DNA of 48,126 nucleotides from an uncultured Clostridia bacterium (GTDB taxonomy: Bacteria > Bacillota > Clostridia > Christensenellales > UBA1242), in assembly GCA_944381235.1 (NCBI GenBank), contig CALWKI010000011.1:1-48126 (forward strand). The letters are read 5' to 3'. The notes under the pieces are model-generated. The model was not told the DNA's origin. It was given only the letters and a program-made list of their open reading frames with translations, and searched no databases. The position numbers and the translations under genes were made by a program. Below, in pieces: positions 9,192 through 17,066 of this stretch. How positions within the stretch are numbered: the stretch's first letter is position 1; each line of letters opens with the position of its first letter.

Positions 9192-10721
9192 TTATTTTTC
9201 TTTTTTCTGTAATTTTGTGTTTCTTTTTGAAAACATCTTTTTAAAATCAAAAAATGAAAAATTGTATAGATTAAAAATAAGACCAAATACAAGATAGAAT
9301 ATCGTGCCGACGATACAAGATAAAGTCAAATTAAAAAACAAAGGCATAAAATTAGACAATATATTAAATGTCCATTTTGACATGAGCATTGAGGGAACGG
9401 CGCAAATAAAGGCAAAAATTAAATATTTAAAATTAAAGAAGTTGTCTTTTAACTTTTTATTTAGCATTAAGATATTTAAAAAACTTGCGCCTCCTAGGCA
9501 CGTTATCATACCGTATACAAGAGAAAGAATGCCTAAAAAGTTTGTTAGGAACAAAATAGAGAAAAGGAGTAAAATTGCACCTATTAAGTAGTTTACGAAC
9601 CCTTTTACCTCTAAGTTTAATGCGTTAAGACAAGAGGTTGTAATACCACTTACACAAATAGGTATGATCAAAAAGCAACTACTAGTTAGAAAATATCCGC
9701 TTTCAGAGTTGTTATAAAAAAATTGTCCGATTGGCGTTCCTAGTGAAAAATACAATGGAATAAAGATAAATGAAACAAAAATTGCAAATTTAATTGAAAA
9801 GTGTATTCTTTTCTTTATTTCTATGAATTTTTGGGTGCAAACAGCAGATGACAGGTCTGGAATAATTGTCATTGATAAAGAACTTATAAGAGTAGATGGA
9901 ACATATAATAGAGGAAAGGTCATACCAAGGGCAATTCCTAGCATACTAAGCGCTTGGTCGCTTGTGTATCCAAGGCTTACAAGTTTTATAGGAATTATGA
10001 CAGAAATTATCGGCATAAGAAGGCTTGATACAACTCTCACAATAGTTATAGGTAAAGATGATTTGACGACTGGTTTAAAATAGGGTTTAGGGTTAGAAAA
10101 CTTTCCTCCAAGTTTTAAATAAATGACTAAAACAATAATGCTAGAAATAACGCATGAAATTACATAGGCAATACTTGCCAAAAATACTTTTTCTAGCGTA
10201 AAAGATAGGACTCCAAGGAATAAAATAGTTAAAAAGGTTCTAATAACTTGTTCGGTAAATTCGGTTGCAGATACGAGAAAGTATTTTTTATGTCCCCACA
10301 AATTGCCTCTGATAATAGAGTACACACTAGAAAATACAAGAGTGGGAAGTAGAATGAAAAGAATAAGCAAACATCTTTCGTCAGTAAATAGTAAAGAAAA
10401 TACATTTCTAAATAAAAGGACTATTAGACATATTATGATTGAGATAATTATGCCAACAATTAACGCGGAGGTAACAATGCCAAATTCACCTTTTTTGTCA
10501 TTTTTAGTACTAAAAACTGAAGTGTTTTTACTGACAACAAGTGGCAGACCGCTTGATATAAATGTTTCAAGCACCATAAATACAGAAAACGATATTTGAT
10601 ATACGCCAAGACCTTCTGCGCCAACAAGACGAGAAAGAAATATTCTAAACACAAACCCAAGTAGACGTGTCAGGATTGAAAAGGAAGCCAGTACAGCCAA
10701 TGCTTTAAATAAATTTTTCAA
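9192..10721 (-). CDS. SpoVB-type polysaccharide/lipid flippase (MOP superfamily)
   Basis: This is a 509-residue polytopic protein with roughly 13-14 hydrophobic segments. Its N-terminus (LTRLLGFVFRIFLSRLVGAEGLGVYQ) is typical of the SpoVB/MurJ branch of polysaccharide-type flippases. Such proteins move undecaprenyl-linked glycans across the membrane; in Bacillus, SpoVB acts in spore cortex synthesis. The start codon is TTG (10721-10719), supported by AGGAG eight bases upstream on the minus strand. An alternative is a vegetative lipid II flippase, because the two subfamilies are close. It is transcribed divergently from the LysM gene and upstream of DUF421 and DUF4363. Confidence 0.85.
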   Translation of the reverse strand: MKNLFKALAVLASFSILTRLLGFVFRIFLSRLVGAEGLGVYQISFSVFMVLETFISSGLPLVVSKNTSVFSTKNDKKGEFGIVTSALIVGIIISIIICLIVLLFRNVFSLLFTDERCLLILFILLPTLVFSSVYSIIRGNLWGHKKYFLVSATEFTEQVIRTFLTILFLGVLSFTLEKVFLASIAYVISCVISSIIVLVIYLKLGGKFSNPKPYFKPVVKSSLPITIVRVVSSLLMPIISVIIPIKLVSLGYTSDQALSMLGIALGMTFPLLYVPSTLISSLSMTIIPDLSSAVCTQKFIEIKKRIHFSIKFAIFVSFIFIPLYFSLGTPIGQFFYNNSESGYFLTSSCFLIIPICVSGITTSCLNALNLEVKGFVNYLIGAILLLFSILFLTNFLGILSLVYGMITCLGGASFLNILMLNKKLKDNFFNFKYLIFAFICAVPSMLMSKWTFNILSNFMPLFFNLTLSCIVGTIFYLVFGLIFNLYNFSFFDFKKMFSKRNTKLQKKEK

Positions 10722-10795
10722 GTGTTTTTCTCCTAATTAATTTAATATATATTTATTGATATACTGGTACAACAATTCCAAAAAAAGAGGTTTTT

Positions 10796-11098
10796 ATGAA
10801 AAAAATTAGCAAATTAGATAAATTTTTCTCGTATGAAGTAGTCTTTATTAAGAAGCAAACCACTATAGACGATTTTGCAAAAATAAATCATTTACGTAAA
10901 GAGCAAATCATTTTTGAAAAAGAAACTTTAGAAAGGGGAGATATTATTATTCTAAAAGAGATAGATAAAACCTTGCATATTGTGCGCCCCCTTGAAAGTT
11001 TACGTTCCATTGCAGGAAGATATGGGGTAGACGAGGAGTATATTAAGAAGACTAATAACATAGATAAAATTTTTATTGGGCAACAATTATACATATAG
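10796..11098 (+). CDS. Small LysM-domain protein
   Basis: The 100-residue protein has no signal peptide or membrane helix. A LysM domain occupies about residues 57-100 (TLHIVRPLESLRSIAGRYGV, then a NIDKIFIGQQLYI ending). LysM binds N-acetylglucosamine-containing glycans. The first half looks like a degenerate second LysM-like repeat, with a DDFAKINHLRKEQI helix pair and RGDIIIL strand. The lack of a secretion signal is typical of LysM proteins that coat the forespore from the mother cell, but that role is inference. AGAGG sits five bases before the ATG. A TATACT -10-like box lies at 10760-10765 with a poor -35. Confidence 0.75.
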   Translation: MKKISKLDKFFSYEVVFIKKQTTIDDFAKINHLRKEQIIFEKETLERGDIIILKEIDKTLHIVRPLESLRSIAGRYGVDEEYIKKTNNIDKIFIGQQLYI

Positions 11099-11151
11099 TT
11101 GCTTTTTTTTAAAAAAAATTATATACTTTATCTTGGAGTGTACATACTGCA

Positions 11152-12303
11152 ATGATTGAGATAAAAGAAGTAATAACTAAAAATGATATTAAAAAGTTTG
11201 TAGAATTTCCACACAAGTTATATAAAGGAAATCCTCACTTTGTCCCCTTTTTAACGATTGACGAAATTAATAAGTTTGACTCAAAGAAAAATGAGTCCTT
11301 TGATGATTGCCTAACAAAATGTTTTCTTGCCTATAAAGACGGAGAACTTGTTGGTAGAATTGCTGGTATTATTCAAAAGGCATACAACGAAAAATCAAAT
11401 CAAAAGAGAGTAAGATTTTCAAGGTTTGACTGCATTAACGATACCGACGTGTCATCTGCCTTATTTAGTTCGGTTGAAAACTGGGCGAGAGAAGAGGGTA
11501 TGGAAATTATCCATGGACCTATGGGATATAATGATCTTGATAGGGAAGGGCTTCTTATTGAAGGTTTTGACCAAATGTCCACGTTTGAGGAACAATATAA
11601 TTTCCCCTATTACGCAGATTTAATAGAAAATTATGGTTTTCAAAAAGAGGTTGACTGGGTGGAATTTAGACTTTTTACTCCAAAAGAAACAAACGAAAGA
11701 ATAGAAAGAATAGCAAAAATTGCGTCAAAAAGGTATAAATTAAATCTCGTTGTGCCTACAAGTCTGAAGAGTTTTATAAAAAAATATAAAAATGACTTTT
11801 TTGAAACTCTTGATGCCGCTTATTCAAAATTATATGGTGTTGTTCCATTTACAGATAAAATGAAAGACGCGGTTATATCTCAGTTTAGCCTAATTCTAAA
11901 CAAAGATTTCATTGTGGGCGTTACAAATGAAGAGGACAAGTTAATCGCCTTTGGGCTTGCTTTTCCGTCTTTGTCAGAATCCGTAAATAAAAGTAAGGGA
12001 AAACTTTTACCATTTGGAATATTTAGGATTTTAAAACAAATTAAGACACCTAATAGTATTGACCTAGGGCTTATTGCAATTAGACCTGAATATCAGAATA
12101 AGGGTATAAATGCAATGATTTTATCTTATCTTATAAAAGGTATGATTAGTCACGGAATTGAATACGCAGAGACAAACTTAATGTTAGAATATAATACTAA
12201 GGTTCAAAGTCAGTGGGACGCTTTTGATTATATTCAACATAAGAGAAGAAGAAGTTACTTTAAGTTTATTGATAAGAAAGAGACAGTTGAAGATAAAAAA
12301 TAG
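11152..12303 (+). CDS. GNAT-fold acyltransferase, YghO-like
   Basis: This 383-residue protein matches the YghO-like group of GNAT N-acetyltransferases. It has the N-terminal block FVEFPHKLYKGNPHFVPFL, a central HGPMGYNDLDREGLLIEGFD segment, and a C-terminal GNAT core in which LGLIAIRPEYQNKGIN supplies the acetyl-CoA pyrophosphate-binding loop. Its substrate is unknown. GGAG lies 13 bases before the ATG, which is rather far. The gene appears monocistronic, with a terminator downstream. Confidence 0.82.
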   Translation: MIEIKEVITKNDIKKFVEFPHKLYKGNPHFVPFLTIDEINKFDSKKNESFDDCLTKCFLAYKDGELVGRIAGIIQKAYNEKSNQKRVRFSRFDCINDTDVSSALFSSVENWAREEGMEIIHGPMGYNDLDREGLLIEGFDQMSTFEEQYNFPYYADLIENYGFQKEVDWVEFRLFTPKETNERIERIAKIASKRYKLNLVVPTSLKSFIKKYKNDFFETLDAAYSKLYGVVPFTDKMKDAVISQFSLILNKDFIVGVTNEEDKLIAFGLAFPSLSESVNKSKGKLLPFGIFRILKQIKTPNSIDLGLIAIRPEYQNKGINAMILSYLIKGMISHGIEYAETNLMLEYNTKVQSQWDAFDYIQHKRRRSYFKFIDKKETVEDKK

Positions 12304-12411
12304 AAAGCATTTAATAGCCAAAAGCGAAATTAATACTAATTAGTTATAGTTTTTACAAACAAGGAAAGACAAGGTTTTAAACCTAATTTAATATTAAATG
12401 TGAAATTTGAG

Positions 12412-12455
12412 ATGCACCTTCAAAGGCAATTTACTTTGAGGTGCATTTTTATTTT
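12412..12455 (+). terminator. Terminator downstream of the GNAT gene
   Basis: ATGCACCTTCAAAG (12412-12425) pairs with CTTTGAGGTGCAT (12434-12446), with one bulged base, and is followed by TTTTATTTT. Two short palindromes lie between the stop codon and this hairpin: ACTAATTAGT at 12335-12344 and AGGTTTTAAACCT at 12372-12384. Nothing else is evident there. Confidence 0.8.
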
Positions 12456-12536
12456 AAACTTAGGTTTTAATAATTAATTGTTAATTTTGTAAATAGAGTT
12501 TTTAGTTTTATAGAGAGATTTACAATTTGTTTTTAT

Positions 12537-12573
12537 AAAAAAATACGAAGAAAGTTGTTCTCCGTATTTTTTT
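12537..12573. terminator. Probable bidirectional terminator
   Basis: AAAAAAATACG (12537-12547) and CGTATTTTTTT (12563-12573) flank a short loop. Each strand ends in a T run. It lies between the end of the plus-strand GNAT region and the end of the minus-strand giant surface gene. Confidence 0.75.
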
Positions 12574-12587
12574 ATTACTAATCTTTA

Positions 12588-15500
12588 TTACTTTTTATCC
12601 TTATTACTTTTGTCTTTATGCTCGTTTTGAGTATCGTTTGTTTCATTTAACTTTTTACTATTTTCTTTTGCAAGTTGTACTTCTTTTGCAATCTCACGTC
12701 TTTCTTCAGCATGAACATTTTCCTCATCTTCTAGATAAACGACAGCAGAACTTAAATATTCAATTCTATCCATTAACTTATTTGCTTTTTTGGTATATTC
12801 TTTATAGATATTTTTGTCAACGTCGTCGGTTTCAGCAATCTGCTTTTCATACTCATTCTTTAATTCATCATATTCTTTTTGTAATTTTTCAAGTTCAGTT
12901 TTAAGATTACTTAGATTTTCTTCTCGTTGTAACTTAAGTCTTGTTTTAATTGAAGCCTCGTCTACGTCGCTTGCTTTTTTACTATACTCAGTTGGAGTAG
13001 ATTTAACAATAGTTTTATTTTTAGGAATTCTTCTAATTAAGAAACCAGCAATAGCGAGAAGTAAGGCGACAACAAGTAGAATAGAAGATACAAGTATCCA
13101 AACATTTATTGGGGTAGACACACCACTTCCATCTCCTTCATCCTCTTCACTTGGAGTTATTTCAATAACGTCAGATACAATAGTATTTGCATTAGCAGAT
13201 TGGGAAGCGTATGTCTCCTCTGAAATTTCTTGAACTGTTAAATCATCAAAATACGCCCTTCCATATGCAGGAGTGTCAGCCAAACCAAGTCCTAATAAAA
13301 TTTTTACATCAACATCGTCATGTGCCAAAACATACATTGAATATTTAACCCAACCATTGTTTTCATTATTGCTTTCAGCGACAATATTTATAAATTTGTT
13401 TTCATTTTCGTTTTCTTCGTCAGTTAAAACATTTCCTTCTTCGTCAATATTGACAAGTTCAAAGTGGGCACCACCAGTAGTTGTAAGATTTGTGTCAATG
13501 TTAGTTTTTATCCATACAGATATTTCATAGTAACTACCACTTGTTAGGGAATAGGTATAGTCTGATATAATTGTTTGATATTCGTCATTACTTTCTACTT
13601 GTAAAACATAATTGTCTCGTGCATCAAGCCTTGTTTGAACAGTATTTACTGATCTAAAATTATAATTTTCATCTGATGACTCATATCCACTAAAGTTTGT
13701 TGAAGAAGTAAAAGTATTATTTAAAAAGTCAACATATAAAGAGTTTGCACTAGTCATTTCTGCAATAGTAATGTCGTCTGCCGCATCTTCCATAGAAATG
13801 GTATCAAAGAACGCATAATTTCCATTGCTAGCACTTGAAGAAGTTGTCCCATTTGTCCCAACTATTACCGAGAAATTGAGGGAACTAACGCCATTATTTA
13901 TATAGATGTATCTCATTTCCCATTTATTATTTGTATTTATATTTTCAAAACTAGCAATTATATTATTATTTTCGTCAACAATTCTAATGAATGCAGTTGC
14001 ATTACCAAGAGTTTTTACTCCAACAAAAACCTTAGAAATTTTGCCTTCACTATCAAGAGTTGTTGCACTTATTGCAGTTGTGTTTTCAGTTGTAAAATAT
14101 GATGCATTACTACTTGTTGTACGTACCATAAGTACATTTTCGTTTGTGGCGCCATAAGTGTAATATGCGTCATTATAGCCAGGGTTAGTAGGATTGCCAA
14201 AATTTGATGCGTCAATACTAAAATACTCGTCATCGACCCTAATAATTCCACCTTGGTCACCAGTATTTCCCGATGTAAAAGTCCAATCTTCAGGCTTTAG
14301 TGGGTAAGTTAAGTTGTAACTTTCATTTTCACTAAGATTAAAATCTCCGTTTAAAATATCTGAGGTGTTAGTATAAGTACTTGAAAAATCTAGTGCGTTA
14401 GTTGAAGAATATTCACTTGATGAAATTGGGGTTAAAACAATGTCGTCAACTATCGCCCAGCCAGAACCTTCACCCAAAGAAATTCTCATACCAAATCTGC
14501 TTTCACTATCAATTCCGCCCTTAACATAAAAGGTAACTAACGCAAACCCGTTATAACTATCAAGTCCAGAAGAAGATGTTTGGTTGGTTTGACTTACTTC
14601 GTCAAGATACATGGCGTCACTTTCTTCTAATTCGCCATTGTCAGGAACTAATGCGATTGTAAGCCCATCACCAGATAAATTTCCAGTCTTAATAAGTAAG
14701 GTTAATTTATAGTATGAATGTTGAGGAATTGTGATAAAGTTATCAGAACTTGTTTCAATCGTGGAAGTTGAATTATCATCTTTATTAATAAACAAAAGGG
14801 AATAACTATTACCATTTACAAAAGTTCTTGCAGGATTTGTTTCGTCTAAATCGCTAAAATTTGAGTGTATTTTACTACTAATTTCTTCAGTTGAGTAAAC
14901 TCCTATACTATCACTTGATGAGGTGGTGAAACCGCTTAGTGAACCTTCTTCAAAATTTGAATTTGTAAAACTTGTAGCAGTTGATCTTTCTTCTCTTAAA
15001 TCAACTTTTAATAGATTGGTGCTTGTTTGTGTTTCATAAAAATCAGCATTTGAAATTTCGTGAATTTCTACATTATCAAAAAGAACAGCGTTCATTGTTT
15101 GGCTGTTGCTTCCTGAATAACCAAGGGTAAGCCTAAGTGTTGCAGAACTCACATCGTCAGTTGCAATAAGTATATAATATTTCCTCCAACCTTGATTTGA
15201 TAAGTCGTTAAATGTAGCACTTTCATTTCCAATTTGTGCATTTATTGACGCAAGCCCAGAGCCTATGGATCTTGCGTAAACAGATAATTCGTAGTATGTC
15301 GCACTTTTAATGGTTACATCACTACTTACTGCACGTGCGCGAGAAGAAAGTCTTGACCCAAACATCAAAACATAGTAGTCAGAGTCGCTATCTATTTCAC
15401 TCGCTCTACCAGGGATTTCTGTAAGCCCATAGTTATCATTTTCTCTAAAAGTCTCTTCGTCAACATTAATGACGCCTTTAACTACACTTGCGTCACTAGT

Positions 15501-15731
15501 GACCGTCCACCCGTCATCTTCGTCTAGAATAAAAGGTGTACCAGTTTCGTTTCCTCTTGTATAGGACGTAAAATCCCCGTTTTCAATAGAAATTTCACTT
15601 TCTTCATGATAATAATACTCCCTAGCGCTTAAAAGGCTTGCAAAAGTAGAGATATTCCCAAAAAACGCAACTGAAACGATAAGAAGTAGTGCCACAATTA
15701 TTTTCTTAGTACTATTTGATAATGTCTTCAT
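12588..15731 (-). CDS. Giant surface protein: signal peptide, four lectin-like modules, TM anchor, cytoplasmic coiled coil
   Basis: The product is 1047 residues. A signal peptide (residues 1 to about 31, ending STFA) is followed by four modules of about 200 residues. Each has an NGDF- or NSNFE-type opening, a YY-x-L-x-V/L strand and an FDN/FDD-x-x-x-x-E/Q-I-S closing strand, resembling jelly-roll carbohydrate-binding (CBM4/9-like) modules. An acidic stalk precedes one membrane helix (about 871-897). The last ~150 residues are Lys/Glu-rich and predicted coiled coil on the cytoplasmic side. The start is ATG at 15731, with AAAGGA six bases upstream. The longer frame from GTG at 15758 has no ribosome-binding site and would put charged residues before the signal peptide. 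Ligand and role are unknown. Confidence 0.85.
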   Translation of the reverse strand: MKTLSNSTKKIIVALLLIVSVAFFGNISTFASLLSAREYYYHEESEISIENGDFTSYTRGNETGTPFILDEDDGWTVTSDASVVKGVINVDEETFRENDNYGLTEIPGRASEIDSDSDYYVLMFGSRLSSRARAVSSDVTIKSATYYELSVYARSIGSGLASINAQIGNESATFNDLSNQGWRKYYILIATDDVSSATLRLTLGYSGSNSQTMNAVLFDNVEIHEISNADFYETQTSTNLLKVDLREERSTATSFTNSNFEEGSLSGFTTSSSDSIGVYSTEEISSKIHSNFSDLDETNPARTFVNGNSYSLLFINKDDNSTSTIETSSDNFITIPQHSYYKLTLLIKTGNLSGDGLTIALVPDNGELEESDAMYLDEVSQTNQTSSSGLDSYNGFALVTFYVKGGIDSESRFGMRISLGEGSGWAIVDDIVLTPISSSEYSSTNALDFSSTYTNTSDILNGDFNLSENESYNLTYPLKPEDWTFTSGNTGDQGGIIRVDDEYFSIDASNFGNPTNPGYNDAYYTYGATNENVLMVRTTSSNASYFTTENTTAISATTLDSEGKISKVFVGVKTLGNATAFIRIVDENNNIIASFENINTNNKWEMRYIYINNGVSSLNFSVIVGTNGTTSSSASNGNYAFFDTISMEDAADDITIAEMTSANSLYVDFLNNTFTSSTNFSGYESSDENYNFRSVNTVQTRLDARDNYVLQVESNDEYQTIISDYTYSLTSGSYYEISVWIKTNIDTNLTTTGGAHFELVNIDEEGNVLTDEENENENKFINIVAESNNENNGWVKYSMYVLAHDDVDVKILLGLGLADTPAYGRAYFDDLTVQEISEETYASQSANANTIVSDVIEITPSEEDEGDGSGVSTPINVWILVSSILLVVALLLAIAGFLIRRIPKNKTIVKSTPTEYSKKASDVDEASIKTRLKLQREENLSNLKTELEKLQKEYDELKNEYEKQIAETDDVDKNIYKEYTKKANKLMDRIEYLSSAVVYLEDEENVHAEERREIAKEVQLAKENSKKLNETNDTQNEHKDKSNKDKK

Positions 15732-15791
15732 TTTATATCCTTTAAAAAATATTTTCACAGGTATTGACTACGCGTCAATCACAACTACAGC

Positions 15792-15820
15792 ATTATATAA
15801 TAAAAGCAATTAAATTGCAA
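15792..15820 (-). promoter_or_regulatory. Promoter of the giant surface protein gene
   Basis: On the minus strand, TTGCAA (15820-15815), a 17-base spacer and TATAAT (15797-15792) predict a start near 15785 and a leader of about 55 bases. That leader contains the inverted repeat TTGAC-GCGTA-GTCAA (15777-15763). Confidence 0.65.
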
Positions 15821-16044
15821 TTAATTTTTGCCTTAAATTGACCTATTTATTCTATTAAGTTTTAAATTATACATATTACGTAAAAAAATTATTTAATATT
15901 GTCAAAAATTTAAAACGAAAAAAGTTTTTTGTGATGACATCTTGTTGCTAAAGTGCAAGCCTCTAGTATTTATAAAAATTATATCTTATTTTAAGTTTAA
16001 CCTATTTTTAAAATAGTTAATGTAAAAAAGAACATAATAAAGTT

Positions 16045-16407
16045 ATGAAGGAAAGATATAAATACATTATTTTTTTTGTTTTATCAGGAATAATTGGACT
16101 TATTAACGGACTATTTGGTGGGGGAGGGGGAGTTCTTTGTATTCCAGTTTTAAAAAAACTACTTAAAATGGAGGACAAGGAAGCGCATGCGACGGCTGTT
16201 CTTGTTATGGCAATTATTAGCATTCCGACCCTAATTGTCTATCTGTCCACTCTTCAATTTGATTTAAGTGAACTTATTTTTGTGACCATTGGTACGTTGA
16301 TTGGCGGTGGAATTGGAGTGTTGTTATTAAAGAAATTTAGCAACAAAATTATAAATATCTTATATATTGTCGTGCTTTTTTTATGTGCCTTAAAGTGCTT
16401 TTTTTAA
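16045..16407 (+). CDS. TSUP (TauE/SafE, DUF81) half-transporter, first half
   Basis: The 120-residue protein has four hydrophobic segments and the family signature NGLFGGGGGVLCIPVL near residues 22-37. TSUP proteins export sulfite, sulfoacetate or related anions. Full-length members of about 250 residues carry two such repeats, and here each repeat is a separate gene, so the two products probably pair. The ribosome-binding site is weak. A CATAAT box sits six bases before the ATG but without a -35. The second half begins 23 bases after this stop codon. Confidence 0.85.
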   Translation: MKERYKYIIFFVLSGIIGLINGLFGGGGGVLCIPVLKKLLKMEDKEAHATAVLVMAIISIPTLIVYLSTLQFDLSELIFVTIGTLIGGGIGVLLLKKFSNKIINILYIVVLFLCALKCFF

Positions 16408-16430
16408 ATTTTAAGAAAGGAAAAAGAGAG

Positions 16431-16799
16431 ATGTTTTTTATTCTAATTTTAATTGGTTTATTATCTGGAATACTTGGAAGTATGGGACTTGGTGGCGGGA
16501 CAGTCCTTATACCTCTTCTAAGCATTGTTGGTATTATGCAAAAAAACGCACAACTTATAAATATTTTTTCGTTTGTCATTATGTCTTTTTTTGTGCTTTA
16601 TTTTAATATCAAAAATGGGCTTACGAAAGTGTTTCCAGCTCTCGCTTTCTCAATTATTGGACTTGTGACCACAACCTTTTCTGCTCTTATTGTTAAGGAT
16701 ATTGATAACACGGTACTTAAAATTATTTTTGGGGTTTTCTTAACTATTGTTGGAATAGTAGAATTAATTTCCTTTATTGTCAAATATAAAAGCAAATAA
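16431..16799 (+). CDS. TSUP (TauE/SafE, DUF81) half-transporter, second half
   Basis: The 122-residue protein has four hydrophobic segments and the repeat signature LSGILGSMGLGGGTVLIPLL near its N-terminus. The start is taken as ATG 16431, which follows AAGAAAGG. A longer frame beginning at 16383 would overlap the preceding gene and add a charged N-terminus. It is very likely the partner of the preceding half-size protein. The transported anion cannot be inferred from sequence. Confidence 0.85.
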   Translation: MFFILILIGLLSGILGSMGLGGGTVLIPLLSIVGIMQKNAQLINIFSFVIMSFFVLYFNIKNGLTKVFPALAFSIIGLVTTTFSALIVKDIDNTVLKIIFGVFLTIVGIVELISFIVKYKSK

Positions 16800-16806
16800 A
16801 AAATTC

Positions 16807-16835
16807 TTTACATTTTCTAAAAAATCGTGTACTAT
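16807..16835 (+). promoter_or_regulatory. Promoter of the ferredoxin gene
   Basis: TTTACA (16807-16812), a 17-base spacer and TACTAT (16830-16835) lie upstream of the AGGAGG site at 16850-16855. Confidence 0.65.
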
Positions 16836-16861
16836 TAGTGTTGTATTTTAGGAGGCATAAA

Positions 16862-17029
16862 ATGGTTGATAAGGAAAAATGTATCGGATGTGGTGCTTGC
16901 GAGGGGGTATGTCCAGTGGGCGCTATTACGATTGTTGATGGAAAATCTCAAATTGACAAGGAAAAATGTATAAAATGTCACACATGTGAGGGTATTTGTC
17001 CAGTCGAGGCAATTAAGATAGAAGACTAA
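16862..17029 (+). CDS. 2[4Fe-4S] ferredoxin
   Basis: The 55-residue clostridial-type ferredoxin has two complete C-x2-C-x2-C-x3-C-P motifs (CIGCGACEGVCP and CIKCHTCEGICP), so it should hold two [4Fe-4S] clusters and carry low-potential electrons. The two halves are clearly an internal duplication; the coding DNA repeats AAGGAAAAATGTAT in each half. The start is ATG 16862, with a perfect AGGAGG six bases upstream. The longer frame from 16838 would include the ribosome-binding site in the coding region. Confidence 0.95.
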   Translation: MVDKEKCIGCGACEGVCPVGAITIVDGKSQIDKEKCIKCHTCEGICPVEAIKIED

Positions 17030-17066
17030 TAATATTTGTGACGCGGTTTTTAGCGGGGAGAGTAAT

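Noticed and set aside
15732..15758. Longer frame of the giant surface protein from GTG at 15758
   Set aside because: No ribosome-binding site precedes it, while ATG 15731 has AAAGGA six bases upstream and begins a normal signal peptide.
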